DNA from: Pseudomonas fluorescens
Lineage (GTDB): Bacteria > Pseudomonadota > Gammaproteobacteria > Pseudomonadales > Pseudomonadaceae
DNA: 64,000 nucleotides
Reading direction: 5' to 3'
Assembly: GCF_000967965.1 (NCBI RefSeq)
Contig: NZ_LACC01000004.1
Span: 1-64,000, forward strand
Shown here in pieces: positions 35,861 to 44,032 of the stretch. A program made the translations under genes and the position numbers. The notes beneath the pieces were generated by a model. That model made no database searches. It saw nothing but the letters and a program-made list of their open reading frames with translations, and was not told the origin of the DNA. Every line of letters starts with the position of its first letter. The stretch's first letter is position 1.

Positions 35861-36198
35861 GATTCATCCCTCCACCCTGGCACCGTCAACTCCCAGGCCA
35901 GGCTACGGCGAATCGCAGCGTCGGGCAGACGCTCGCCACTTTCGATCATGGCCAGGTAAGACGGGCTGATGCCTACCGTGCGGGCCAGCGCCTCGATGGC
36001 GATGCCCTTCCCCTCGCGCAAACTGCGTAGTTGATCCAGACCCGGAAGAATCGCGTCTGGTGTTGTCGCCTGAGGCTTCGTGGCTTGAGGCGACGCTTGC
36101 TCCTTGATACCCGCTGCTTTCAGTAACGCCTGATACTGAGCCCATGGCAGAACCGCATATTCGGGCTCGCCTTCGCGTGTAATTATCTGAATATCCAT
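35857..36198 (-). CDS. XRE-family helix-turn-helix protein with antitoxin-like N-terminus
   Basis: A 113-aa protein. The N-terminal part (MDIQIITREGEPEYAVLPWAQYQALLK) resembles Phd/antitoxin-type segments; the C-terminal part is an XRE helix-turn-helix (LRSLREGKGIAIEALARTVGISPSYLAMIESGERLPD). The start at 36198 is preferred over 36222 because it gives the conserved-looking opening. An inverted repeat CACTT-N8-AAGTG lies at 36235-36252 upstream and could be its operator. No toxin gene is recognisable in the operon. Confidence 0.8.
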   Translation of the reverse strand: MDIQIITREGEPEYAVLPWAQYQALLKAAGIKEQASPQATKPQATTPDAILPGLDQLRSLREGKGIAIEALARTVGISPSYLAMIESGERLPDAAIRRSLAWELTVPGWRDES

Positions 36199-36312
36199 TA
36201 CTACCCCGTAGGACAACAACACTTAGCGAGTCAGCACTTTTCCCTAGAAGTGTAATCCTAACAGCGGCCAAGGTCGCGCGGGACATCAATCTGTGAACAG
36301 GTCAAAATCGAC

Positions 36313-36768
36313 TCAGTGTTTTTTCGGGCCTTGAAGCTGAAGTTGCTCGGGGGTAGCAGGCAGACGCTCGACCACCGCGAGTTTCTCCGGCACCTGCCGT
36401 TTGCGCCAGGCGCGGAAAGCATTGAGCTCGTCGTCGAGTACTTTCATCAGCCACGCAAGTACCGCGATGTCATCGAACATGCCAAACACTGGAATGAAAT
36501 CCGGGATCGCATCCACCGGGCTGAGGAAGTACATCAGGCCCGCGACCACCGAAACCAGCGCCTTGGGGCTTATGGCGCGATACTCACCACGCCAGTAAGC
36601 CAGGCAGAGTGCCTGCAACAGCTTCAAGTCGTCCTTGATCTTGCCCAACCGGTTGCCCTGGCTTGCGCCTTTACTGGCGACCGCGAACAACAGGGTCGGC
36701 AATCGACCCCGTGCCAGCAGGCGACCGGCCAGTGGCAGGAAACGAGCGAAACTCCAGGGTGCTTTCAT
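36313..36768 (-). CDS. YkvA-family (DUF1232) membrane protein
   Basis: A 151-aa protein with the DUF1232 signature LMYFLSPVDAIPDFIPVFGMFDDIAVLAWLMKVLDDEL. An N-terminal basic/hydrophobic part comes first. Two ATGs lie next to each other (36771 and 36768); the second is 4 bases from GGAGG and is preferred. Function of the family is poorly known; it is associated with the membrane. Confidence 0.88.
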   Translation of the reverse strand: MKAPWSFARFLPLAGRLLARGRLPTLLFAVASKGASQGNRLGKIKDDLKLLQALCLAYWRGEYRAISPKALVSVVAGLMYFLSPVDAIPDFIPVFGMFDDIAVLAWLMKVLDDELNAFRAWRKRQVPEKLAVVERLPATPEQLQLQGPKKH

Positions 36769-36787
36769 CATTCCTCCCGTTGAAATG

Positions 36788-36810
36788 TTATCCACACAAA
36801 TTGTGGATAA
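36788..36810. promoter_or_regulatory. Two consensus DnaA boxes in inverted orientation
   Basis: TTATCCACA at 36788-36796 and TGTGGATAA at 36802-36810 face each other with 5 bases between. They are upstream of the YkvA-like gene (minus strand). Could be DnaA-titrating or a DnaA-controlled promoter; also simply a 9-bp inverted repeat. Confidence 0.4.
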
Positions 36811-37014
36811 CCTTGTGAACAGAGCTACTTTTCACCGCTGCAAGCCCCGTTTTACAAGGCCTGCGTTCAGATCGGGCGTTTTTTACTCATCAAAAAAAAA
36901 CCCATAATTTCATTGACTTGGCGGTCTTGTGCGTCTACCGCCGACGCTACTATGCCTAAGACTCCGGCCTAGAGCGTCTGTTCGTTTTGTTTACCCGTGC
37001 CGAACGCCAGATGC

Positions 37015-37044
37015 AACAACGCCCCGCATGAGCGAGGCGTTGTT
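37015..37044 (-). terminator. Terminator-like hairpin after the FKBP gene
   Basis: AACAACGCC and GGCGTTGTT, perfect 9-bp stem, 18 bp beyond the FKBP stop on the minus strand. The downstream T content is moderate. Confidence 0.6.
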
Positions 37045-37061
37045 ATCGAAGCAGGCGCTGG

Positions 37062-37778
37062 TTACTTGGCAGCGGCGTCTTCTTTTGCCGGATCCTTGAT
37101 GGCCAGCAGTTCCAGGTCGAATACCAGCACCGAGTTGGCTGGAATCGCCGGGCTCGGGCTTTGAGCGCCGTAAGCCAGGTCAGCAGGGATGTACAGCTTG
37201 TACTTCTCGCCAACGTGCATCAGTTGCAGGCCTTCGACCCAACCCGGGATCACACCGCTGACCGGCAGATCGATCGGGCTGCCGCGCTCGACGGAACTGT
37301 CGAATACGGTGCCGTTGGTCAGCTTGCCGGTGTAGTGAACGGTCACTACGTCAGTCGGCTTTGGCTGAGGGCCATCGGCTTTCTGCACGACTTCGTACTG
37401 CAAGCCCGAAGCGGTGGTGGTCACGCCGGCTTTCTTGGCGTTTTCTTCGAGGAATTTCTTGCCGGCAGCGGCCGACTCTTCGCTCATCTTGGCCATGCGC
37501 TCTTCGGCACGCTTTTGCAGTGCGGCGAACGCCTCGACCAACTCTTCGTCTTTGAGCTTCTGCTCTTTCTTGCCGACGGCGTCTTCGATGCCCTGGGCTA
37601 CAGCCTTGGAATCCAGGTCATCCATGCCTTCCTGAGCCAGGCTCTTGCCCATGTTCAGGCCAATGCCGTAGGAAGCTTTTTGCGCCGGAGTTTTCAGCTC
37701 TACGCTGGTCTGCGAATCACAACCCGCGAGTACCAGGCCAACCAGGGCTACCGCCGCCGCCAACCGATGCTGTTTCAT
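37062..37778 (-). CDS. FKBP-type peptidyl-prolyl isomerase, lipoprotein (FkpA/Mip-like)
   Basis: A 238-aa envelope protein that speeds proline isomerisation in folding. Lipoprotein signal with lipobox LAGC (Cys20); an N-terminal helical dimerisation domain (KASYGIGLNMGKSLAQEG to EENAKKAG) and a C-terminal FKBP domain (VVTVHYTGKLTNGTVFDSSVERG, VIPGWVEGLQLM, YIPADLAYG). Architecture is as in FkpA and Mip. The residue after Cys20 is Asp, which in enterics would hold the lipoprotein in the inner membrane; the rule is less strict in Pseudomonas. Confidence 0.93.
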   Translation of the reverse strand: MKQHRLAAAVALVGLVLAGCDSQTSVELKTPAQKASYGIGLNMGKSLAQEGMDDLDSKAVAQGIEDAVGKKEQKLKDEELVEAFAALQKRAEERMAKMSEESAAAGKKFLEENAKKAGVTTTASGLQYEVVQKADGPQPKPTDVVTVHYTGKLTNGTVFDSSVERGSPIDLPVSGVIPGWVEGLQLMHVGEKYKLYIPADLAYGAQSPSPAIPANSVLVFDLELLAIKDPAKEDAAAK

Positions 37779-38046
37779 GCTATTTCCTTGTTCATGCGCC
37801 TAAAGGGCAATCGAGTAAAGCCGCGAGCTTATCAGGCCGCCACGACCAATGGCTACCGGCATGAGAGCCGGAATCAATTGATAAGTTCAGGTGTTTAAAC
37901 GCTTTTCACAATTCGGCTGATGAAGCTTCTTTCACTTTGCGCCGACGCAGGCGGATTCCGGAACTACAGCATCTGGCGTAATGGCCTCTTGCCGCACCCT
38001 GGGTACTCGGGCATAACTGCATGATAATTCGACAAGGACGTTTATC

Positions 38047-39849
38047 TTGCGCCTCTTCTTTCGCTTGCTGGCTCTCGTCGCAGTACTGCTGGGACTGGTC
38101 ATGGCCGTGGTTCTTTACTACGTCGCCAACCCGAAATTGCCCGCCTGGTCGCCTGCGCAACAGGTGCATTACCTGGAGCAATGGAGCGCCGCCGATCGCG
38201 AGACCTATTACTTCACACCCCAGGGCACTCAGGTCAAAGGCTTGCACTACGACTGGTTCACCACCCTCGAACTGCCCTTCTCGCAACAACGCTTCGCCGC
38301 CCCCGAATACCTCGCCCGCTTCGGTTTCCTGGTGGACCCCGGCCAGAAGCCGACACCGAACAACCCCGGCAACCTCCCCGCAGGCTTTACCCGACACCAG
38401 AATGCGGGGAGCCCGGATGTGTTTCTGGATATCACCTGCGCGGCCTGCCACACCGGTGAACTGCGTTTCAACGGTCAGGCCGTGCGTATCGACGGCGGCT
38501 CGGCACAGCATGTGCTGCCGTCCAGTGTTCCTACGCTCAAAGGGGGCAGTTTCGGACAGGCTCTGGTGGCCAGCCTCGCCTCCACTTACTACAACCCGTG
38601 GAAATTCGAGCGCTTTGCACGCAATGTGCTCGGCCAGGACTACGAGACGCGCCACCATCAGTTGCGCATAGATTTCAAATCTTCACTGGATACCTTCCTC
38701 AAAGTGGCCTGGAACGACACCCATCGCGGGCTCTATCCGACCGAGGAAGGCCCGGGGCGCACAGACGCCTTCGGGCGCATCGCCAACGCCAGCTTCGGTG
38801 ATGCGATTTCCCCCGACAACTACCGCGTGGCCAATGCCCCGGTCGATTATCCGCAGTTGTGGGACATGTGGACCTTCGAATGGGTGCAGTGGAACGGCTC
38901 GGCGAAGCAACCCATGGCCCGCAACATCGGCGAGGCGTTGGGCGTCGGCGCCACGCTGAACTTCTTCGACAAGAACGGCCAGCCGCTGACGGGTGATGCC
39001 CGCTATCCCTCCAGTGTCCGCGTGCGCGATCTGCACCTGATCGAACAAACCCTGCAACGACTTTCGCCTCCGGCCTGGCCGGAAGACCTGTTGGGCGCGG
39101 TCGACAAGCCCCTGGCAGCCAAGGGCCGCGCCTTGTTCGCCGAAAACTGCGCCGGTTGTCATGTACCGCGCACCAGCCAGGGCGAAGGGCGATACGTCCA
39201 GCACCTGAAAATGCTCCCGGTGGATTACATCGGCACCGATCCCGGCGCGGCCAACAACATCGCCGACCATCGCTTCGACCTGACAGCGCTGCAATGGAAG
39301 CAGGCGGAACTGGAAAAACTCGATGTCGAGCCAAAACCCGAAGAACCGATGGACCTGAGCAAGATGTCCGTGGCCAAGGGGCTGGCCTACGTCACCGCAT
39401 TTGTCCGGGACCGCGCGTATCAAGACGCCAACGTCACCCCTGCCGAGCGTCCTGAAATGGACGGTTTCGGCCTGCCGATCGGTGTGCGCGAATTACGTTC
39501 CTACAAGGCCAGGCCATTGGCGGGTGTATGGGCGACAGCGCCGTTCCTGCACAACGGTTCGATCCCGAGCATTTATCAATTGCTGTCGCCTCAGGATGAG
39601 CGTGCGACCACCTTCTATAAAGGCACCTTCGAATATGACCCGGGACACTTGGGTTACCGCACCGAAGCCTTTACCAACGGTTTTCTGTTCGACACGCGAA
39701 TCACCGGCAACCACAACAGTGGCCATGAATTCCGCGCCGGCAAACTCGGCAATGGCGTGATCGGCCGCGGGTTACAGCCGCAAGAGCGCTGGGCACTGCT
39801 GGAATACCTGAAAGTGCTGGGCGGCCCGCTGGAAGCACAATTGCCATGA
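38047..39849 (+). CDS. Membrane-anchored dihaem cytochrome c (cytochrome c peroxidase-like)
   Basis: A 600-aa protein with an N-terminal anchor (LLALVAVLLGLVMAVVLYYV) and two c-type haem sites, Cys131-Ala-Ala-Cys-His135 and Cys368-Ala-Gly-Cys-His372. The C-terminal half (LAAKGRALFAENCAGCH and APFLHNGSIPSIYQLL) resembles MauG/cytochrome c peroxidase family proteins. The start is TTG at 38047, after AAGGACG. Its neighbour 28 bp downstream encodes a membrane-anchored catalase-like protein, so the pair may handle peroxide at the periplasmic face. Confidence 0.85.
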   Translation: MRLFFRLLALVAVLLGLVMAVVLYYVANPKLPAWSPAQQVHYLEQWSAADRETYYFTPQGTQVKGLHYDWFTTLELPFSQQRFAAPEYLARFGFLVDPGQKPTPNNPGNLPAGFTRHQNAGSPDVFLDITCAACHTGELRFNGQAVRIDGGSAQHVLPSSVPTLKGGSFGQALVASLASTYYNPWKFERFARNVLGQDYETRHHQLRIDFKSSLDTFLKVAWNDTHRGLYPTEEGPGRTDAFGRIANASFGDAISPDNYRVANAPVDYPQLWDMWTFEWVQWNGSAKQPMARNIGEALGVGATLNFFDKNGQPLTGDARYPSSVRVRDLHLIEQTLQRLSPPAWPEDLLGAVDKPLAAKGRALFAENCAGCHVPRTSQGEGRYVQHLKMLPVDYIGTDPGAANNIADHRFDLTALQWKQAELEKLDVEPKPEEPMDLSKMSVAKGLAYVTAFVRDRAYQDANVTPAERPEMDGFGLPIGVRELRSYKARPLAGVWATAPFLHNGSIPSIYQLLSPQDERATTFYKGTFEYDPGHLGYRTEAFTNGFLFDTRITGNHNSGHEFRAGKLGNGVIGRGLQPQERWALLEYLKVLGGPLEAQLP

Positions 39850-39877
39850 TTACAGCTTCAGTCAGGGGGACTTTTCC

Positions 39878-41014
39878 ATGCTGATAACACTCTGGCTGCG
39901 CCTGGGCGCCTTTCTCGCCAGGCTGTTGCTGTGGCTACTGGGTCTCGGCGTGCTGGGCTGGGCCCTGGCCAGCGCCTGGTTTGCCTGGCAGCATCGCGGG
40001 CCGGTCTCGGCGCAGGAGTTGATTGCGGACGACGAAGCCGCGATGACCCGGGACATCATCCAGACCGCTGTGCGCATCGTCGATCAGCACCGTGAAAGCA
40101 CCCGCTACCTGCGCGACGCCCATGCCAAGGCCCACGGCTGTGTGAAGGCCGAGGTTCAGGTGCTGCCGGAACTGCCAGACGAACTGCGCCAGGGCGTATT
40201 CAGTGAACCGGGCAAAACCTGGCAAGCGACGATGCGCCTGTCCAACGGCAATGCCTACCCGCAGTTCGACAGCATCCGTGACGCCCGGGGCATGGCGATC
40301 AAACTGTTCGATGTACCGGGCAAGCAACTGTTGAGCGACCAGCAGGGGCGAGGCGAACAGGACTTTGTGATGTTCAGCCACCCGAATTTCTTTGTCAGTA
40401 ATGTCGCCGAGTATCGTCAGAACGTCGCCGCCCAGGCCGACGGTAAAAAGGTAATGGCCTTCTTCCCTGGTTGGGATCCACGCGCCTGGCAGGTTCGCCA
40501 CCTGTTCATTGCCCTGGCGACACTGGCCCCTGCCCCGTCGAGCCCGACCCAGACGACGTACTTTTCGGTTTCACCCTACAAATTCGGTGAAGCCAATGCG
40601 AAGTTCCGGGTCATGCCTGATCCGGAGAGCTGCCCGGCCTACAACCTGCCGGAACAGAATCGCAAGCTGCCGAACTTTCTGCGCAATGCGCTGAACCAAC
40701 AGCTGTCGACCGACCGGGTGCCTGCGTGTTTCGCCTTGCAGATCCAGCGACAGGACGCCAACAAGTACATGCCGATCGAAGACACCAGCATTGAGTGGCG
40801 CGAGAGCGATGCGCCCTTCGAGACGGTGGCGCGGATCAATGTGCCGGCGCAGGACTTCGATACACCGGCGCTGAACCTGCAATGCGACAACCAGTCGTTC
40901 AATCCCTGGTTCGGCATCGAGGCGCACCGCCCCATCGGCGGGATCAATCGCCTGCGCAAGGCAGTGTATGAAGCCGTCAGCGACTACCGCCACAGGCGCA
41001 ACGCCGAGCAATAA
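39878..41014 (+). CDS. Membrane-anchored catalase-family haem protein (SrpA-like)
   Basis: A 378-aa protein with an N-terminal membrane helix (LARLLLWLLGLGVLGWALASAWFAW) and a reduced catalase core. Recognisable are AHAKAHGCVKAEVQV, where the distal His would lie, TMRLSNGNAYPQFDSIRDARGMAIKLF and DFVMFSHPNFFVSN. It is shorter than true catalases and lacks their C-terminal domains, so peroxidase activity is as likely as catalase. Paired with the dihaem cytochrome gene upstream. Confidence 0.85.
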   Translation: MLITLWLRLGAFLARLLLWLLGLGVLGWALASAWFAWQHRGPVSAQELIADDEAAMTRDIIQTAVRIVDQHRESTRYLRDAHAKAHGCVKAEVQVLPELPDELRQGVFSEPGKTWQATMRLSNGNAYPQFDSIRDARGMAIKLFDVPGKQLLSDQQGRGEQDFVMFSHPNFFVSNVAEYRQNVAAQADGKKVMAFFPGWDPRAWQVRHLFIALATLAPAPSSPTQTTYFSVSPYKFGEANAKFRVMPDPESCPAYNLPEQNRKLPNFLRNALNQQLSTDRVPACFALQIQRQDANKYMPIEDTSIEWRESDAPFETVARINVPAQDFDTPALNLQCDNQSFNPWFGIEAHRPIGGINRLRKAVYEAVSDYRHRRNAEQ

Positions 41015-41032
41015 TCGGGCAGGCACAAAAAA

Positions 41033-41054
41033 AGCGATCCTCGGATCGCTTTAT
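41033..41054 (+). terminator. Terminator of the cytochrome-catalase operon
   Basis: AGCGATCC, loop TC, GGATCGCT then TTAT, starting 19 bases after the stop. Confidence 0.75.
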
Positions 41055-41076
41055 GGACTGGCCAAACGCCAGACAG

Positions 41077-41105
41077 CAAAAAGCCCGCACTAGGCGGGCT
41101 TTCTG
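41077..41105 (-). terminator. Terminator of tRNA unit 2 (Val-Asp)
   Basis: On the minus strand: AAAGCCCGCCTAGTGCGGGC then five T, 38 bp beyond the tRNA-Asp 3' end. Confidence 0.8.
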
Positions 41106-41142
41106 TGGTGACCTGGCGTTCAGTGTTCCAGGTTACCGAATA

Positions 41143-41219
41143 TGGCGCAGCGGACGGGACTCGAACCCGCGACCCCCGGCGTGACAGGCCGGTATTCTAA
41201 CCGACTGAACTACCGCTGC
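41143..41219 (-). tRNA. tRNA-Asp(GTC), copy A
   Basis: 77 nt with encoded CCA. Acceptor GCAGCGG pairs with CCGCTGC; anticodon loop CTGTCAC gives GTC; T-arm GGGTTCGAGTCCC. It is identical to the copy at 41514. Confidence 0.97.
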
Positions 41220-41238
41220 GCGTAGCGTTGAAAGTAAG

Positions 41239-41314
41239 TGGTGGGTGATGACGGGATCGAACCGCCGACATTCTGCTTGTAAGGCAGACGCTCTCCCAGC
41301 TGAGCTAATCACCC
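41239..41314 (-). tRNA. tRNA-Val(TAC), copy A
   Basis: 76 nt with encoded CCA. Acceptor GGGTGAT pairs with ATCACCC; anticodon loop CTTACAA gives TAC. Twenty bases upstream of tRNA-Asp copy A in transcription order. Confidence 0.97.
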
Positions 41315-41335
41315 TTTACCTTCGTTGCGGGGCAC

Positions 41336-41364
41336 ATTATGCCACAGGTTTTTATAAAGTGTTG
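41336..41364 (-). promoter_or_regulatory. Weak candidate promoter for the downstream tRNA unit
   Basis: Read on the minus strand: CATAAT (41341-41336) as -10 and a poor -35 near 41360-41365. It lies 22 bp before tRNA-Val copy A. Less convincing than the site at 41706-41734. Confidence 0.35.
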
Positions 41365-41447
41365 ATTTATTTGAAGTTTTTTTCAAAAAAATCTAAAAAC
41401 CGGTGAAACGATGCAACCCACAGGAACAACAGTCAAACTTGAGGCAG

Positions 41448-41473
41448 AAAAAAACCCGCCTAAGCGGGCTTTT
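41448..41473 (-). terminator. Terminator of tRNA unit 1 (Val-Asp)
   Basis: On the minus strand: AAAAGCCCGCTTAGGCGGG then seven T, 40 bp beyond tRNA-Asp copy B. So the two tRNA pairs are separate units. Confidence 0.85.
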
Positions 41474-41513
41474 CCGTGGTGACCTGGCGTTCAGTGTTCC
41501 AGGTTACCGAATA

Positions 41514-41590
41514 TGGCGCAGCGGACGGGACTCGAACCCGCGACCCCCGGCGTGACAGGCCGGTATTCTAACCGACTGAACTACCGCTGC
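41514..41590 (-). tRNA. tRNA-Asp(GTC), copy B
   Basis: Identical to the copy at 41143, including about 35 bp of 3' flank. Confidence 0.97.
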
Positions 41591-41609
41591 GCGTAACACT
41601 GAAAACGAA

Positions 41610-41685
41610 TGGTGGGTGATGACGGGATCGAACCGCCGACATTCTGCTTGTAAGGCAGACGCTCTCCCAGCTGAGCTAATCACCC
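41610..41685 (-). tRNA. tRNA-Val(TAC), copy B
   Basis: Identical to the copy at 41239. First gene of the array in transcription order. Confidence 0.97.
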
Positions 41686-41705
41686 TTCGCTTCGGTGTGG
41701 CGCGC

Positions 41706-41734
41706 ATTCTACGGAGCGACCCAACCTCTGGCAA
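41706..41734 (-). promoter_or_regulatory. Sigma-70-type promoter of the tRNA array
   Basis: On the minus strand: -35 TTGCCA (41734-41729), 17-bp spacer, -10 TAGAAT (41711-41706), 20 bp before tRNA-Val copy B. The GC-rich GCGCGCC after the -10 is a discriminator suited to stringent control. Confidence 0.65.
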
Positions 41735-41844
41735 GCACTTTTTAAAATAATTTTCTCAGCCCTTCCAAAGGCTTAGAGAAAGGTTGGCCTATGGCACGGC
41801 GAAGACAATAATGCCCCCCTTTGTATAAAGGAGAGACTCACCCC

Positions 41845-42765
41845 ATGTGGTTCAAAAACCTGCTTATCTATCGCCTGACCCAAGATCTGCCTGTTGATGC
41901 CGAGGCGTTGGAAACTGCACTGGCCACCAAACTGGCGCGCCCATGTGCAAGCCAGGAGTTGACCACCTACGGTTTCGTCGCGCCGTTCGGCAAAGGCGAA
42001 GATGCGCCACTGGTGCACGTCAGCGGTGACTTCCTGCTGGTGTCCGCGCGCAAGGAAGAACGTATTTTGCCGGGCAGCGTCGTGCGTGACGCGGTCAAGG
42101 AAAAGGTCGAAGAGATCGAAGCCGAGCAAATGCGCAAGGTCTATAAGAAGGAACGCGATCAGATCAAGGATGAAATCATCCAGGCCTTCCTGCCCCGCGC
42201 CTTTATTCGCCGCTCGTCGACCTTCGCCGCCATCGCGCCGAAACAGGGCCTGATCCTGGTCAACTCGGCCAGCCCGAAACGCGCCGAAGACTTGCTGTCC
42301 ACATTGCGTGAAGTGATCGGCACCCTGCCGGTGCGTCCACTGACCGTGAAGATGTCCCCGACCGCGACCATGACCGAGTGGGTCACCACCCAGAAAGCCG
42401 CGGACGATTTCTTTGTATTGGACGAATGCGAACTGCGCGACACCCACGAAGACGGCGGCATCGTGCGTTGCAAGCGCCAGGACCTGACCAGCGAAGAAAT
42501 CCAGTTGCACCTGAGCACCGGCAAAGTGGTCACTCAACTGTCCCTGGCCTGGCAGGACAAACTGTCGTTCGTCCTCGACGACAAAATGGTGGTCAAGCGC
42601 CTGAAGTTCGAAGACCTGCTGCAAGACCAGGCGGAACAGGACGGCGGCGACGAAGCCCTGGGCCAGCTGGACGCCAGCTTCACCCTGATGATGCTGACCT
42701 TTGGCGACTTCCTGCCGGCGCTGGTTGAAGCGCTGGGTGGCGAAGAGACTCCGCAGGGGATCTGA
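41845..42765 (+). CDS. rdgC: Recombination-associated protein RdgC
   Basis: A 306-aa ring-forming DNA-binding protein that limits RecA activity. Begins [23 protein letters not shown]; further family features are [21 protein letters not shown] and [21 protein letters not shown]. The ATG at 41845 is the conserved start; an ATG at 41821 would cross the ribosome site GGAGAGA. Stands alone, right after the tRNA array promoter region and before a REPIN. Confidence 0.96.
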   Translation: MWFKNLLIYRLTQDLPVDAEALETALATKLARPCASQELTTYGFVAPFGKGEDAPLVHVSGDFLLVSARKEERILPGSVVRDAVKEKVEEIEAEQMRKVYKKERDQIKDEIIQAFLPRAFIRRSSTFAAIAPKQGLILVNSASPKRAEDLLSTLREVIGTLPVRPLTVKMSPTATMTEWVTTQKAADDFFVLDECELRDTHEDGGIVRCKRQDLTSEEIQLHLSTGKVVTQLSLAWQDKLSFVLDDKMVVKRLKFEDLLQDQAEQDGGDEALGQLDASFTLMMLTFGDFLPALVEALGGEETPQGI

Positions 42766-42782
42766 ATCAGTCGATGAATACC

Positions 42783-42874
42783 CTGTGGGAGCGAGCTTGC
42801 TCGCGATAGCGGAATGTCAGTCAACATCCCTGTTGAATGGTAGTCCCTCATTGCGAGCAAGCTCGCTCCCACAG
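42783..42874. repeat. REPIN after rdgC
   Basis: GTGGGAGCGAGCTTGCTCGC and inverted GCGAGCAAGCTCGCTCCCAC, perfect arms, around a centre with TCAACA...TGTTGA pairing. Confidence 0.9.
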
Positions 42875-42909
42875 TTTTATGTAGCGTGTCTAAAAACAAG
42901 GATCGGACC

Positions 42910-43875
42910 ATGCGCGCACTGGCTGCATTGAGTCGTTTTGTCGGCAATACCTTCGCTTACTGGGTACTGATTTTCGCTGTCGTGGCGTTTCTGCAGCCCG
43001 CATGGTTCCTCGGCCTCAAAGGCGCCATCGTGCCCCTGCTGGGGCTGGTGATGTTCGGCATGGGCCTGACCCTCAAACTCGAAGACTTCGCCGAAGTCGC
43101 TCGCCATCCATGGCGCGTGGCCCTGGGCGTGGTTGCACATTTCGTGATCATGCCCGGCGTGGCGTGGTTGCTCTGCCAAGCGTTCCACTTGCCGCCGGAA
43201 ATCGCCGTCGGCGTGATTCTGGTCGGCTGCTGCCCGAGCGGCACCTCGTCGAACGTGATGACCTGGCTGGCCCGTGGCGACCTGGCGCTGTCGGTGGCCA
43301 TCGCCGCCGTCACCACCCTCCTCGCCCCGCTGCTGACTCCAGCCCTGATCTGGCTGCTGGCCTCGGCCTGGTTGCCGGTGTCGTTCATGGAGTTGTTCTG
43401 GTCGATCCTGCAAGTAGTGCTGTTGCCAATCGTGCTGGGGGTGGTTGCCCAACGGGTGTTCGGCGACAAGGTTCGCCACGCCGTGGACGTGTTGCCGCTG
43501 GTGTCGGTGGTCAGCATCGTGATCATCGTCACGGCAGTCGTCGCCGCCAGCCAGGCGAAGATTGCCGAGTCCGGCCTGTTGATCATGGCCGTGGTCATGC
43601 TGCACAACAGCTTCGGCTACCTGCTGGGATACTTCACCGGGCGCCTGTTCAAGCTGCCACTGGCCCAGCGCAAGTCCCTGGCCCTGGAAGTCGGCATGCA
43701 GAACTCCGGATTGGGTGCCGCGTTGGCGAGTGCGCACTTCTCGCCGCTGGCGGCGGTGCCAAGTGCGTTGTTCAGTGTCTGGCACAACATTTCCGGAGCA
43801 TTGCTCTCCACGTATTTCCGCCGCATGAGCGAGAAACAGGATCGGGAAATGGCGGCGCAACAGGTCAGTGACTGA
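42910..43875 (+). CDS. Bile acid:sodium symporter family (BASS) transporter
   Basis: A 321-aa membrane protein with nine to ten helices. It carries LLGLVMFGMGLTLKLEDF, GCCPSGTSSNVMTWLARGDLALSVAIA (the conserved crossover region) and LEVGMQNSGLGAALA, all typical of bacterial BASS carriers, which import organic anions with sodium. The ATG at 42910 follows AAGGATCGGA; the frame from 42886 is rejected. Substrate unknown (pantoate-, pyruvate- or bile-acid-like carriers are in the family). Confidence 0.9.
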   Translation: MRALAALSRFVGNTFAYWVLIFAVVAFLQPAWFLGLKGAIVPLLGLVMFGMGLTLKLEDFAEVARHPWRVALGVVAHFVIMPGVAWLLCQAFHLPPEIAVGVILVGCCPSGTSSNVMTWLARGDLALSVAIAAVTTLLAPLLTPALIWLLASAWLPVSFMELFWSILQVVLLPIVLGVVAQRVFGDKVRHAVDVLPLVSVVSIVIIVTAVVAASQAKIAESGLLIMAVVMLHNSFGYLLGYFTGRLFKLPLAQRKSLALEVGMQNSGLGAALASAHFSPLAAVPSALFSVWHNISGALLSTYFRRMSEKQDREMAAQQVSD

Positions 43876-43877
43876 CT

Positions 43878-43916
43878 CGCGATCTTGATCCGCGATCTTG
43901 ATCCGCGATCTTGATC
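43878..43916. repeat. Three perfect 13-bp tandem repeats
   Basis: CGCGATCTTGATC occurs three times without gaps (43878, 43891, 43904), two bases after the BASS gene stop. A partial TTGATCC word follows at 43923. Confidence 0.9.
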
Positions 43917-43961
43917 TGAAAACTTGATCCCTGGGTTAATGCTGGGCACTATATTGCGCAA

Positions 43962-44012
43962 CGCGAGGACGACCTCGCGGCTCGATCGAGTCATTAATCA
44001 GGGGACGACCCC
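43962..44012 (+). promoter_or_regulatory. Guanidine-II (mini-ykkC) riboswitch
   Basis: Two hairpins, each capped with the ACGA tetraloop: CGCGAGG-ACGA-CCTCGCG (43962-43979) and GGGG-ACGA-CCCC (44001-44012). This is the established mini-ykkC form, in which guanidinium binding makes the two loops pair and frees the ribosome site. The site GGAGG (44023-44027) follows 10 bases later, directly before the gdx ATG. Confidence 0.93.
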
Positions 44013-44032
44013 GTCAGACGATGGAGGTATTC

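Noticed and set aside
41143..41685. CRISPR-like array at the tRNA repeats
   Set aside because: The repeats are two identical tRNA pairs with clear cloverleaf features, not short repeats with spacers.
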